Source: Pseudomonadales bacterium (GTDB lineage: Bacteria; Pseudomonadota; Gammaproteobacteria; Pseudomonadales; Azotimanducaceae). From it: a stretch of 64,000 nucleotides of DNA. A program made the translations under genes and the position numbers. Position 1 is the stretch's first letter; every line of letters starts with the position of its first letter. The notes beneath the pieces are model-generated. The model saw only the letters and a list, made by a program, of their open reading frames with translations. It was not told the origin of the DNA and made no database searches. The stretch covers positions 1 through 64,000 of the forward strand of contig JAJDVW010000073.1 in assembly GCA_022825925.1 (NCBI GenBank). Direction: 5' to 3'. Positions 33,390-43,385 of this stretch are shown in pieces.

Positions 33390-34193
33390 CTACGCGAGAA
33401 AGTCGGCAATCGCGTCCACGAACTGCGGATCGAGCAGGGCCTCGCCGTGGTCCTTCCCCGCAATGACGCGCAGCGTGTAACCCGGCGTGACCCCGACCAG
33501 CTTCTCGAGGTTGCACCGCTCGGGATCCTCGCTTCCCGTGATGCCGAGCACGGCGATCCCGATGGCGGCCACCTGGTCGCGCGACAGGTTGACGATCTCG
33601 TGCATGGACGCGGCGACCGCCGACAGCACCGCCAAGTCCTGGCTCTGCATGTAGCCCTCCATCTCCGCGATCTCAGCGTCGCTCGGGGGCGTGAATGGAC
33701 CCGCGGGGCTGTGGGCGTGCATCCAGCGGACCGCCGGACCGATGCTGCCGTGATCCCGCAGGGACTCCGCGACCCGCCGGTAGGTCTCCGCCTCGTGCGC
33801 CTCCGACCATCCCGAACCGCCGATGATCAGCGAACGCACGCGATCCGGGTATGCCACCGTCGTCCGCAACGCGATCTCGGCGCCCATCGAATACCCCACC
33901 AGGTGAGCGGCCTCGACGTCCAGGTGATCCAGCAACGCAACGACATCGCGCACCATCCACATCCCGTACGCGGACGGGTCGTGCGGCTTGCCGCTCTTCC
34001 CGTGGCCACGGCAGTCGAGGGCGATGGTGCGGAAGCCGCCGGACAGTCTCGGGACGACGCCGACCTCGCTCCACGCCTCCGCCGCCGACGTGAAGCCGTG
34101 AATCAGCACGACCGGAGGAGCTTCGCCCTGTGGGCCGTGTTGCAGGAAGCGGATCGAGACGCCGCCGGACTCGAAGTAGCGCTCTTCGGACAC
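33390..34193 (-). CDS. Alpha/beta-fold hydrolase
   Basis: A 267-residue protein from GTG 34193. The oxyanion segment is VVLIHGFTSAAEAWSEV, the nucleophile elbow GYSMGAEIAL (Ser), and the catalytic His lies in AGKDHGEALL. DCRGHGKSGKP is typical of the esterase/haloperoxidase-like group. The substrate is unknown. It is convergent with the CoA-transferase gene and lies 22 bp downstream of the HbpS-like gene's stop on the same strand. Confidence 0.85.
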   Translation of the reverse strand: MSEERYFESGGVSIRFLQHGPQGEAPPVVLIHGFTSAAEAWSEVGVVPRLSGGFRTIALDCRGHGKSGKPHDPSAYGMWMVRDVVALLDHLDVEAAHLVGYSMGAEIALRTTVAYPDRVRSLIIGGSGWSEAHEAETYRRVAESLRDHGSIGPAVRWMHAHSPAGPFTPPSDAEIAEMEGYMQSQDLAVLSAVAASMHEIVNLSRDQVAAIGIAVLGITGSEDPERCNLEKLVGVTPGYTLRVIAGKDHGEALLDPQFVDAIADFLA

Positions 34194-34215
34194 GCCTGAC
34201 TCGCGGCCCGCGGGG

Positions 34216-34668
34216 CTAACGACCCGGCAGCATCGGCTCCAGGCCCGCGGCCTGGATGCCCGCGACCGCGCACTCCTCGTCACGGTCCGAGGTATCGCCG
34301 CTCACGCCCACCGAGCCGATCGCCACTGCGCCGTCCTTCTCGCGGACCAGCACTCCGCCCGGCACCGCGATGAAGCGCCCTCCGGACGCCGCGGCAAGCT
34401 GACCCTGGAACGCGGGGCGGTCGGCGAGGCCGAGGTTCAGGCCCCGCGTGCTGGCGCCCATGCCCAGCGCCGCGTAGGCCTTTCCGAAGGCGACTTCGGT
34501 GCGCAGGATGCCGCTGCCGTCGGCGCGCTTCATGGCGACGATATGGCCGCCCGCGTCCAGGACGACGACGGTCAGCGGGTTCATCCCCTCCGCCTCGCCC
34601 TTCGCGAGCGCCTCATCGACGATCACTGACGCGCTGGTCAGCGGCAGGGTAGTGGTCAGGGCCTGCAT
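34216..34668 (-). CDS. GlcG/HbpS family protein
   Basis: A 150-residue protein of the haem-degrading/haem-binding HbpS-GlcG fold. VVLDAGGHIVAMKRADGSG and ALGMGASTRGL are followed by the Gly-rich VPGGVLVREKDGAVAIGSVG and SGDTSDRDEECAVAGI. Family members bind haem or small ligands and occur in glycolate and other operons; the role here is unknown. Confidence 0.88.
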   Translation of the reverse strand: MQALTTTLPLTSASVIVDEALAKGEAEGMNPLTVVVLDAGGHIVAMKRADGSGILRTEVAFGKAYAALGMGASTRGLNLGLADRPAFQGQLAAASGGRFIAVPGGVLVREKDGAVAIGSVGVSGDTSDRDEECAVAGIQAAGLEPMLPGR

Positions 34669-34710
34669 TGCGAACTCTCCCCTTCGGTCTGGCGGTGCGC
34701 AGCTCCCGGG

Positions 34711-35217
34711 TTACATCAGATTCATGAAGTCCCGCTTCCCGATGGGCGTGCCCTTCATGCGCAGCATGTCGTAGGTCGTCGTGGCGTGGAAGTAGAAGTT
34801 CGGCAGGGAAAAGCCGAGCAGGAACTTGCCGCCCTGGAAGGGAATGGCGTTGCTGCCGAGCCGGAACTCGAGGGCCTTGTCCTCGAAGCCGTTGACCTGC
34901 TCCGGCGTGTACGCATCGAGCCCCTCGCGCGCCTGCGCCACGAGGTCCTGCAGCGCGGAGTAGTCCTCGCCGGCCGGGCTCGGCGGGGTGAAGACGCCCG
35001 CTTCGACGCCCTGCAGCGCGCCGAGGGAGTGATGCGCCACGGACACGACCTGGAACTGGAACGGCAGCATGTCGTCGATCAACTGCATCTGGACGATGTC
35101 GTCGAGCGAGATGTCGTTCGCTTCGCAGTGCGCGCGGCCCTTGTCGAGCACGTTGGCGGTGGCGCCCAGGATCTGCCGGTACGTGCCGACCGTGGCGTCA
35201 TAGAGGGATATGGACAT
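34711..35217 (-). CDS. DUF1993 family protein
   Basis: A 168-residue helical protein with the features of DUF1993: SLYDATVGTYRQILGATANV at the N-terminus, DDMLPFQFQVVSVAHHSLGA, and the C-terminal NFYFHATTTYDMLRMKGTPI. The fold is a DinB-like four-helix bundle. No enzymatic function is established. It is 33 bp after the enoyl-CoA hydratase gene and probably co-transcribed with it. Confidence 0.88.
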   Translation of the reverse strand: MSISLYDATVGTYRQILGATANVLDKGRAHCEANDISLDDIVQMQLIDDMLPFQFQVVSVAHHSLGALQGVEAGVFTPPSPAGEDYSALQDLVAQAREGLDAYTPEQVNGFEDKALEFRLGSNAIPFQGGKFLLGFSLPNFYFHATTTYDMLRMKGTPIGKRDFMNLM

Positions 35218-35250
35218 GGGTGTTTTCTCCAGTGATGGAATCGGTGGTTG

Positions 35251-36033
35251 TCAGCGGCCCTGGAAGCGCGGCTCGCGCTTCTCGACGAACGCCCGGAACG
35301 CTTCGCGCGAGTCCTCGCTCGCTCCGGTGCGGTTGTGGCGTTCGGTCTCGAGATCGATGTAGTCGCGCAGGGACAGGCTCTCGGCGGCGACGAAGTTCCT
35401 TTTCATCTCGCCGATGGCGAGCGGCGCGGACTTCGAAATGCGCTCGGCGATGGCCTGGACCTCCTCCCGGAAGGTCTCGTCCGGGAACGTCTCGAGCACC
35501 AAGCCCATCTCGAGGGCCTCCGCCGCGCCGAACTTCTGCGATGTGAAGAATACCTCGCGCGCCTTCGTCGCCCCGACGATGCGGGGCAGCAGCCACGGCC
35601 CCGCCATGTCGCCCGAGATGCCGACGCCGAGGAAGGCGGAGTTGAACATCGCCCGTTCGCTGGCGTAGCGCAGGTCGCAGGCGCAGGCCCAGCCGAACCC
35701 TGCCCCGGCGCATGCGCCGTTGACGGCGGCGATGGTCACCTTCGGCATCTCGTGGAGGAGGCTCGTGACGTGGAAGTACTCCGGCCGGTTCGGCTCCTGG
35801 TTCTCGCCACTCGTGTACGCCTTGAGGTCCGCGCCGGGGCAGAACGCCCGTCCGGCCCCCGTGAAGAGGACGGCGCGGACGCTGCGGTCGGACGCGACTT
35901 CGTTCAGCGTCTCGTGAAGCTCCCGCATCATCCGGTTGGTGATGCCGTTCAGGCTCTCGGGACGGTTCAGGGTGACGGTGGCGAGGGGGCCGTCGACTTC
36001 GTGGAGGACGGTCTCACGCGGTTGCTCGGACAT
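35251..36033 (-). CDS. Enoyl-CoA hydratase/isomerase family protein
   Basis: A 260-residue crotonase. VLFTGAGRAFCPGADLKAYT forms the first oxyanion strand and INGACAGAGFGWACACDLR-like sequence (AAVNGACAGAGFGWACACDL) the second. The C-terminus (HNRTGASEDSREAFRAFVEK) is the typical trimerisation helix with EKREPRFQGR. It acts on a CoA thioester, probably in fatty or branched acyl-CoA breakdown. Full length for the family. Confidence 0.93.
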   Translation of the reverse strand: MSEQPRETVLHEVDGPLATVTLNRPESLNGITNRMMRELHETLNEVASDRSVRAVLFTGAGRAFCPGADLKAYTSGENQEPNRPEYFHVTSLLHEMPKVTIAAVNGACAGAGFGWACACDLRYASERAMFNSAFLGVGISGDMAGPWLLPRIVGATKAREVFFTSQKFGAAEALEMGLVLETFPDETFREEVQAIAERISKSAPLAIGEMKRNFVAAESLSLRDYIDLETERHNRTGASEDSREAFRAFVEKREPRFQGR

Positions 36034-36169
36034 CGCTTGGTTCGGTTCGGTCGGGAAACGGACAAGCCTATCAAGCGGACCACGGCCATGTCAGTCGCGG
36101 GCGCAACGCGCTGCGGCAACCCTGCGACGGACGGGCGGCCCGACGACTCGCCGGACCTCCCGCGAAACG

Positions 36170-36442
36170 CTACAGGATCAGAGTCCTCTGCTCACGCTCG
36201 ATGAAGCGGACGACCGTCTCCGCTCGCGGGACCCCCCGGCTGTCCAACTCCCGTAGCAGGGCTTCCAGATCGTCCTCGGCGGCCTTCACCTCACCAAAGC
36301 ACACGCCAACCCACTTCTCCGCGTACTTGTCCACCAGCTTTCGATCATTCGATACCAGTTCAGAGGACCGAGTGAAGCCCAGAAGGCCCTTGGCAACGTC
36401 CACGGGTGACGCACCAAGCCAGTCATCCATGCCTTGCTCCAC
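36170..36442 (-). CDS. DUF5678-type small protein
   Basis: A 90-residue protein starting at GTG with AGGAGG 9 nt upstream. The core KLVDKYAEKWVGVCFGEVKA followed by DDLEALLRELDSRGVPRAET and FIEREQRTLIL fits the DUF5678 pattern (K-Y-x-x-K-W-V-x-V, then D-L-x-x-L-L-x-x-L). Such proteins are often near toxin-antitoxin or protease genes; no function is known. Confidence 0.65.
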   Translation of the reverse strand: MEQGMDDWLGASPVDVAKGLLGFTRSSELVSNDRKLVDKYAEKWVGVCFGEVKAAEDDLEALLRELDSRGVPRAETVVRFIEREQRTLIL

Positions 36443-36552
36443 CGCAGCCAGCCTCCTTCTGCGAGCCTAGAGCACGGCTATGAGTGTAGCCATGCCGGCA
36501 GAACCTGCGCTCTCCAGCAGCGGATCCACGAAACACGGCCCGGGGACAACGG

Positions 36553-37572
36553 TCACCGCAGCCACGCCCCCCGCTTCACGATCTCCTCCGCGATCTGCAC
36601 CGCGTTGGTCGCCGCACCCTTGCGCAGGTTGTCGCAAACGAGCCAAAGCGCGAGGCCGTTCTCGAGCGCGGTGTCTTCCCGGATGCGGCCCACGAACACC
36701 TCGTCCCGGTCCGCGCCGTCGATCGGCATCGGGTAGGCGGCGTTGGCGGGATCGTCGACGACGACTATGCCGGGGTAAGCGGCGAGCAGTTCCCGCGCGC
36801 GTGCCACGCCGACCGGACGGTCGAACGCGACGTGCACCGCTTCGCTGTGGGACACCCGCACCGGTACGCGCACGCAGGTGGTCGAGACGGGCAGGTCCGG
36901 CTCGTGCAGGATCTTGCGCGTCTCGTTCAGCATCTTCGCTTCTTCGGAGTAGTAGCCGTTCTCGCGAAGCGAACCGATGTGCGGCAGCAGGTTGAAGGCG
37001 ATCTGGTGCGGATACTGTTCCGCCGCAGCCTCACCGCCCTCGAGCACGCTCCGTGTCTGCTCCTCGAGTTCGACGAGCGCCGCCGAACCGGTGCCGGTCA
37101 CGGACTGGTAGGTCGAGGCGACCACGCGCTCGATCCCCGCTTCCGAACGCAGGGCGTCGAGCACCATCGCCAGCGGCGTCGTCGAGCAGTTCGGGATCGA
37201 GAGGATGCCCTTGTGGCCGTCCACGTCGTCGGCGTTGATCTCCGGTACGACGAGCGGGACTTCGGGATCCATGCGCCAGACGCCGCTGTCGTCGATGGTC
37301 ACGCAGCCCCGTTCCCGGGCGGCGATGGCCATGTCGCGGCTGATCTCGTCGGTGGCGGAGATGAAGGCGATGTCCGACTCGTCGAAGACCTCGGGGGTGG
37401 TGTCCTCCACGGGGATGTTCTCGCCGGCGAACGCGAGCTCCCGGCCCACGGACCGGCGCGAGGCGGTGAGGCGCAGGCGCGACATGGGAAAGCCGCGCTG
37501 CGCCAGGACTTCGAGGGCGACGGTGCCGACGGCGCCGGTCGCACCCACGATGGTGACTCTGGGATCGGCCAT
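36553..37572 (-). CDS. asd: Aspartate-semialdehyde dehydrogenase
   Basis: A 339-residue enzyme of the lysine/threonine/methionine pathway. It has the NADP-binding loop IVGATGAVGTVALEVL, the active-site Cys in SIPNCSTTPLAMVLDAL, the substrate-binding RVPVRVSHSEAVHVAF (Arg/His) and a terminal LVCDNLRKGAATNAVQIAEE. It converts aspartyl phosphate to the semialdehyde with NADPH. Normal length; standalone gene here. Confidence 0.95.
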   Translation of the reverse strand: MADPRVTIVGATGAVGTVALEVLAQRGFPMSRLRLTASRRSVGRELAFAGENIPVEDTTPEVFDESDIAFISATDEISRDMAIAARERGCVTIDDSGVWRMDPEVPLVVPEINADDVDGHKGILSIPNCSTTPLAMVLDALRSEAGIERVVASTYQSVTGTGSAALVELEEQTRSVLEGGEAAAEQYPHQIAFNLLPHIGSLRENGYYSEEAKMLNETRKILHEPDLPVSTTCVRVPVRVSHSEAVHVAFDRPVGVARARELLAAYPGIVVVDDPANAAYPMPIDGADRDEVFVGRIREDTALENGLALWLVCDNLRKGAATNAVQIAEEIVKRGAWLR

Positions 37573-37724
37573 GGCGGAGCCCCGCGGAAAGGGCGCGGGA
37601 TTATGCGCGACCTGGCGGTCGCGTTGGAAGTTCCGCTAACGCGCAACTTCCGCGGAGACACCCCTGGCGCGACCTGGCGGTCGCGACCCCACAGGACGTT
37701 GACGCGGGCCCCGGGACATCCCGG

Positions 37725-38105
37725 TCAGCGGATCATTTCGACCTCGACGTGGAGTTCGAGGGCGGTCCAGGCGCGGTCGGCGGTCAGCACGGGCGCCCTC
37801 TCCCGAAGCGCCAGCGCGAGACACGCCCGGTCGCCCAACGACAGGCCATGCCGGCGGGTGGACCGTCGCAACAGCCCCGCGGCAACCGCCAGGGTTTCGT
37901 CGAAAGGGCGGATGGACAAGTCGACGCCATCGAGGGCCGCCCGGGCGTCCTCGTCTCTCGCGCCCAGTTCGACGAGGCGCGCAACCACCTCCGAGGCATT
38001 GACCGCCGACAGCACGCCGTCCGCGAGAGCCTCGGCGGCACGCTGCCCACCCGGTTCCGCGAGCAGGATGGCCAGCACGGCGGAGCTGTCGAAGACTCTG
38101 GACAC
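37725..38105 (-). CDS. PIN-domain toxin, VapC-like
   Basis: 126 residues from GTG 38105 (MSRVFDSSAVLAILLAEPGG), which places the first catalytic Asp at residue 6 as in VapC. Further acidic residues are the Glu of AVNASEVVARLVE and the Asp of SLGDRACLALA and VLTADRAW. It is predicted to be a site-specific RNase. A longer frame from GTG 38144 overlaps the antitoxin gene but would add a nonconserved leader. The AbrB-type antitoxin gene lies 23 bp upstream. Confidence 0.85.
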   Translation of the reverse strand: MSRVFDSSAVLAILLAEPGGQRAAEALADGVLSAVNASEVVARLVELGARDEDARAALDGVDLSIRPFDETLAVAAGLLRRSTRRHGLSLGDRACLALALRERAPVLTADRAWTALELHVEVEMIR

Positions 38106-38128
38106 GTGCCGTTGGCAGGCGAGACGCC

Positions 38129-38662
38129 TTACTCCTCGCCCCACATGGCTTTGCGATCGGCCAGGAAGGCGTCCACCTCACTGATACCGGGCCGCTTCAG
38201 GGGACGGAACTCTCTCTGCAGCCGTCGGATGGCGACCCGACGCGATACGACGTGCAGCTCTCCCGCCTCCACGTGCGCGGTGACCTGCGGATCCTTGTCA
38301 AGCAGCATCGCCTCGCGCATCTCGCGGGGGATGACGAACCTCCCGTCCGGGCCCACCGTCAGCGACTGCCATTCGACGTTACCCAGGTCCTCGTTCGCGT
38401 CGGGAGGATCCTCGACGGCCGCCTCGTAGCTGCTCTTCCAGCGCTGGTACTGCGTGTTCGCGGTGGCCCGGTTGCCACCCTCCGCGGCGACACGGTCGAC
38501 CACCTCGCTACGCGGGGCGCGCCGGCCCTTCTCCCGGGTGACTTCGTCGGCCACTTCCCAGACGCGGCCCGTTCTCGTGCCCGGTCGGGGTCTCGAATAG
38601 ACGACAGGGCGGTCCTTGGGGGTCACTTTGTACGCTCTGGCATTCCAATCTATATTCGCCAA
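38129..38662 (-). CDS. AbrB/VapB-type antitoxin with an extended N-terminus
   Basis: A 177-residue protein beginning at TTG (MANIDWNARAYKV). The C-terminal about 85 residues contain the AbrB/MazE-like swapped-hairpin DNA-binding element VGPDGRFVIPREMREAM and a tail (GISEVDAFLADRKAMWGEE) that would bind the PIN toxin. The first about 85 residues (VADEVTREKGRRAPRSEVVD, ATANTQYQRWKSSY) look like an extra winged-helix domain and are unusual for VapB proteins, which are about 80 residues. An inverted pair CACTTTG/CAAAGTG, 30 bp apart, flanks the start and may be an autoregulatory site. Confidence 0.75.
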   Translation of the reverse strand: MANIDWNARAYKVTPKDRPVVYSRPRPGTRTGRVWEVADEVTREKGRRAPRSEVVDRVAAEGGNRATANTQYQRWKSSYEAAVEDPPDANEDLGNVEWQSLTVGPDGRFVIPREMREAMLLDKDPQVTAHVEAGELHVVSRRVAIRRLQREFRPLKRPGISEVDAFLADRKAMWGEE

Positions 38663-38770
38663 AGTGTACGCTCAATGACAGAAAACGAACAAGAGGCTTC
38701 CGTGAACGTGTCGCCGCCGGGACAGCCGTTTCGCGTAGCATGGCCGGTCACGGTTTGGCAGGGGCATCTC

Positions 38771-40429
<1,659 letters not shown>

Positions 40430-40455
40430 TCGCGCAGTCGCTCAACCGCAGGTAG

Positions 40456-40640
40456 GTGATGGCCGCTTTCGACCACAGGCAGGACGCGGTACTGAGAGCC
40501 GCCGCATTCGACTGGCTCGGGCGCGTGGTTGCCCTGCAGGGTCCGACACTCAGGCACGCGATCCAGGGTCTCCACGGAAAGCGCATCGCACTTCCCAGGA
40601 GCGGGACGAGCGTCCCACGGTCCACCGCCTTGAGGAGCGT
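40456..40640 (+). pseudogene. HNH endonuclease N-terminal remnant
   Basis: QDAVLRAAAFDWLGRVVALQ followed by LRHAIQGLHGKRIAL resembles the N-terminal domain of HNH restriction-type endonucleases (A-A-F-x-W-L-x-x-x-V then R-x-x-x-L). The HNH part is absent, and the frame continues into the promoter of the YefM-type gene. It looks like a leftover of an accessory nuclease. The rest of the 322-bp gap holds the promoter described separately. Confidence 0.4.
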
Positions 40641-40698
40641 TACGGTCGGTTCCCGTCCGCCGCGTCCGCACGCTAAACAAGCGCTTGGCCCATACGCC

Positions 40699-40726
40699 TT
40701 GACTTGCGTACGTCATTACGTACTGT
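40699..40726 (+). promoter_or_regulatory. Promoter and operator of the YefM/YoeB-like module
   Basis: TTGACT (40699-40704) and TACTGT (40721-40726) are spaced by 16 bp, fitting a sigma-70 promoter. The perfect inverted repeat GTACGTCATTACGTAC (40708-40723) lies between and over the -10, so a repressor bound there would block transcription. This fits autoregulation by the antitoxin downstream. Confidence 0.6.
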
Positions 40727-40751
40727 TGCAGGCCAAGCAAGGGGAGTCTCC

Positions 40752-40994
40752 ATGACGACGATCACGGCCACCGAGGCCCGGGCAAATCTCTATCGGCTGA
40801 TGGACGCCGCCGCCGAGTCTCACGAACCAGTGGTGATCACCGGCAGACGGACACGCGCCGTACTCGTTTCGGAGGCGGACTGGAACGCGATGCAGGAGAC
40901 GCTGTTCCTGCTGTCGATTCCGGGTATGCGCGAGTCCATTCGGGAGGGCATGGAGACACCGGTTGAAGACTGCAGCGATGAGCTCGATTGGTGA
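40752..40994 (+). CDS. Phd/YefM-type antitoxin
   Basis: An 80-residue protein with GGGGAG before the ATG. The DNA-binding N-terminus ITATEARANLYRLMDAAAES and PVVITGRRTRAVLVSEADWN are the standard Phd/YefM pattern. The C-terminal helix (MQETLFLLSIPGMRESIREG) would wrap the toxin. The toxin gene overlaps by 4 nt. Confidence 0.92.
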   Translation: MTTITATEARANLYRLMDAAAESHEPVVITGRRTRAVLVSEADWNAMQETLFLLSIPGMRESIREGMETPVEDCSDELDW

Positions 40995-41254
40995 AGTGGC
41001 GTCTCTCCTACACGAAGCACGCCCGACGCGACGCCAAAAAACTGCTCGCGAGCGGGCTGAAGCCGCAGGCCGATCGGCTCCTCTCACTACTCTCTGAAGA
41101 CCCCTTTCGCACACCCCCGCCGTTCGAGAAACTGGTGGGCGACCTCGCCGGCGCCTACTCACGCAGGATCAACATCCAACATCGCCTCGTGTACCAGGTA
41201 ATGGACGACGTACGCGTGGTCAAAGTGCTGCGCATGTGGAGCCATTACGAATAG
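40991..41254 (+). CDS. YoeB/Txe-type mRNA-interferase toxin
   Basis: An 87-residue RelE-fold toxin starting at GTG overlapping the antitoxin stop (GTGA). It has KLLASGLKPQADRLLSLLSE, the Glu of PPFEKLVGDLAG, the Arg of YSRRINIQHRLVY and the C-terminal His-Tyr of MWSHYE, corresponding to YoeB catalytic positions (Glu, Arg, His). It should cleave mRNA at the ribosome and be neutralised by the upstream protein. Confidence 0.92.
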   Translation: MKWRLSYTKHARRDAKKLLASGLKPQADRLLSLLSEDPFRTPPPFEKLVGDLAGAYSRRINIQHRLVYQVMDDVRVVKVLRMWSHYE

Positions 41255-41257
41255 TGA

Positions 41258-41492
41258 CGGACGCCCGCCCGTAGCGGTCCTCGAGGTCCGTCACGCGCCG
41301 CTCGGCCAACGCCTCGCCGCCGAGGACGGTCACCGCCAGCGGGATGTCCTGGGCCGCTTCGGCTTCGCTCTTCCTGGTCGCCGTGGTCACGACTTCCTCG
41401 AGCGGACGGGAGTCCGGCACGCCGTCGTCAGCGGTGGTGTCGGCATGCGGCATCACGCCGGCCACGAGCGCCAGGACGGCCCAGACGCGCAT
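41258..41492 (-). pseudogene. Truncated TonB-dependent receptor, N-terminal remnant
   Basis: MRVWAVLALVAGVMPHA is a signal peptide. Then RPLEEVVTTATRKSEAEAAQ followed by DIPLAVTVLGGEALAERRVT matches the TonB box and first plug strands of outer-membrane receptors. Homology stops at about 41260, next to the YoeB stop codon, so some 600 residues are missing. Between this remnant and the sulfatase start (41637) nothing else is recognisable. Confidence 0.7.
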
Positions 41493-41636
41493 GCACTGCC
41501 CTGCGATGTCTCCAGCCGTCCCCATACGATCAGCGTCCAGCCTCTCCCCGGCAGCGGGCAATGGTGCCCGAAACCGGTGGACGATGGTTCTCCGGTATCG
41601 TTGCGCGGTCACGTCCTGCAGGGTGGGAACGATCCG

Positions 41637-43340
41637 GTGAAGACAGCCAGCAGCGTCTTCGCGGCCCTCGGCGCCGCGCTCCTCCTCGGCCTCGGGGCGA
41701 CACATGCCGGCGCCGCGGATTCGCCCGAGACCCGACCCAACATCCTCTGGCTCGTGGCCGAGGACCTGAGTCCGATCCTTCCGCCTTACGGGGACCGGAC
41801 TGTCGCGACCCCGAGCCTCGGTCGCCTCGCCGCCGAAGGCATCCGCTACACCAACGCGTTCTCGGTGTCGGGCGTGTGTGCTCCGAGCCGGTTCACGCTC
41901 GCCACGGGCGTCTACGCCACGAGCGCCGGCGCCCACCACATGCGCACCCAGTACAACCGGCATCTCCTCGAAGCGGTGGGACTGACGCCCTACGAGGTGG
42001 TCACGCCGCCCGAGGTCCGCATGATGAGCGAGGTCCTGCGCGCGCACGGCTACCACGCGACGAACAACGACAAGACGGATCACCAGTTCGCACCGACCGT
42101 GACGGCCTGGGACGCGTCCGGCCCCGACGCGACGTGGCGGGGGCGATCGGCCGGCACGCCATTTTTCGCCGTCCTGAACTTCGGCATCACCCACGAAGGA
42201 CAGGTATGGGCGGACCGGGTCCCCTGCCGGAACCTGCGCTACCACCGGCTCTTCCGGCCGTCCGTCGATGGCGGGGCCCACTGCGACGGCGAGACCGGGC
42301 CGTTCCCGGACCACGTTGCCGGCGATCTCGTGGCGCCCCGGCCGCCCTACCTTCCGGACACCGAACCCGTCCACCGGGACCTGCGGCGCGTCTACTCCAA
42401 CATCGTCGAACTCGACCGGCAGATCGGCCTCGTCCTCGACGCGCTCGAATCCGATGGGCTCCTCGACGAGACGGTCATCGTCTTCTACGCCGACCACGGC
42501 GGGCCGCTGCCGCGACAGAAACGGCTGCTGTACGACTCGGGCATCCGCGTGCCGCTGATCGTGCGCTTCCCCGACGGACGGGGCGCCGGAACGGCCTCGG
42601 ACCGGCTGGTCAGCTTCGTCGACTTCGCCCCGACGACGTTTTCGCTGGCCGGCATCGAACCGCCGGCATACCTCGAGGGCTCGGCGTTCCTGGGGACGTA
42701 CGAAGGCGCCCCGCGCGACTACGTGTACGCGGCGGCCGACCGCCTGGACGCCCAGTACGACATGATCCGCGCCGTGCGGGACGGACGCTTCAAGTACCTG
42801 CGCAACTTCCGCCCCGAGCGGCCCTACTACCTTCCCGTGGTCTACCGCGAGCAGATGGGTTCCATGCGCGAACTGCTCCGGCTGCGCGACGCGGGCGGGC
42901 TGGACGACGTCCAGGCCCAGTGGTTCCGGCGGTCGAAACCCGAGGAAGAGCTGTTCGACACCTGGCGTGATCCCCACGAGCTCGAGAACCTGGCGGCGCA
43001 GCCAGGGCATGCGGAGCAGCTCGCGGAACTGCGCGCGGCCCTGGACGAGTGGATGCGCAGGACCCGCGATCGCGGTTTCCTCGGCGAAGCGGAGATCCTC
43101 GAGTCATTCTGGCCCGGGTGGGTACAACCCGTGACGGAGCCGCCCATTGCCACGCGCTGGGACGGCGTGGTCACCCTGGCTTCCGCGACCGACGGCGCCT
43201 CCATCGGCTACCGACGGGCGGGGTCCGAATCGGCCTGGCAGGTGTACTCGGAGCCCTTTTCCCTCGACGCGGGCGAGCACATCGAAGCGGTGGCCCACCG
43301 GATCGGGTTCGCGCCCAGCGCGACGGTGGCCGTCAGGTGA
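41637..43340 (+). CDS. Secreted sulfatase
   Basis: A 567-residue protein (GTG start) with a signal peptide (SSVFAALGAALLLGLGATHAGA). The formylglycine site is VCAPSRFTLATG, the C-x-P-S-R consensus for type I sulfatases. Metal ligands appear in NILWLVAEDLSP and FYADHGGPLPRQK. It hydrolyses sulfate esters in the periplasm or outside. A C-terminal extension of about 70 residues (DGVVTLASATDGASIGYRRA) looks like a chitobiase/beta-sandwich-type carbohydrate-associated domain. An active sulfatase needs a formylglycine-generating enzyme, not in this window. Confidence 0.9.
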   Translation: MKTASSVFAALGAALLLGLGATHAGAADSPETRPNILWLVAEDLSPILPPYGDRTVATPSLGRLAAEGIRYTNAFSVSGVCAPSRFTLATGVYATSAGAHHMRTQYNRHLLEAVGLTPYEVVTPPEVRMMSEVLRAHGYHATNNDKTDHQFAPTVTAWDASGPDATWRGRSAGTPFFAVLNFGITHEGQVWADRVPCRNLRYHRLFRPSVDGGAHCDGETGPFPDHVAGDLVAPRPPYLPDTEPVHRDLRRVYSNIVELDRQIGLVLDALESDGLLDETVIVFYADHGGPLPRQKRLLYDSGIRVPLIVRFPDGRGAGTASDRLVSFVDFAPTTFSLAGIEPPAYLEGSAFLGTYEGAPRDYVYAAADRLDAQYDMIRAVRDGRFKYLRNFRPERPYYLPVVYREQMGSMRELLRLRDAGGLDDVQAQWFRRSKPEEELFDTWRDPHELENLAAQPGHAEQLAELRAALDEWMRRTRDRGFLGEAEILESFWPGWVQPVTEPPIATRWDGVVTLASATDGASIGYRRAGSESAWQVYSEPFSLDAGEHIEAVAHRIGFAPSATVAVR

Positions 43341-43385
43341 CCACGGGACGATCCGTCGCTCCGGCACTCAGTCTTTCGGCTGCGG

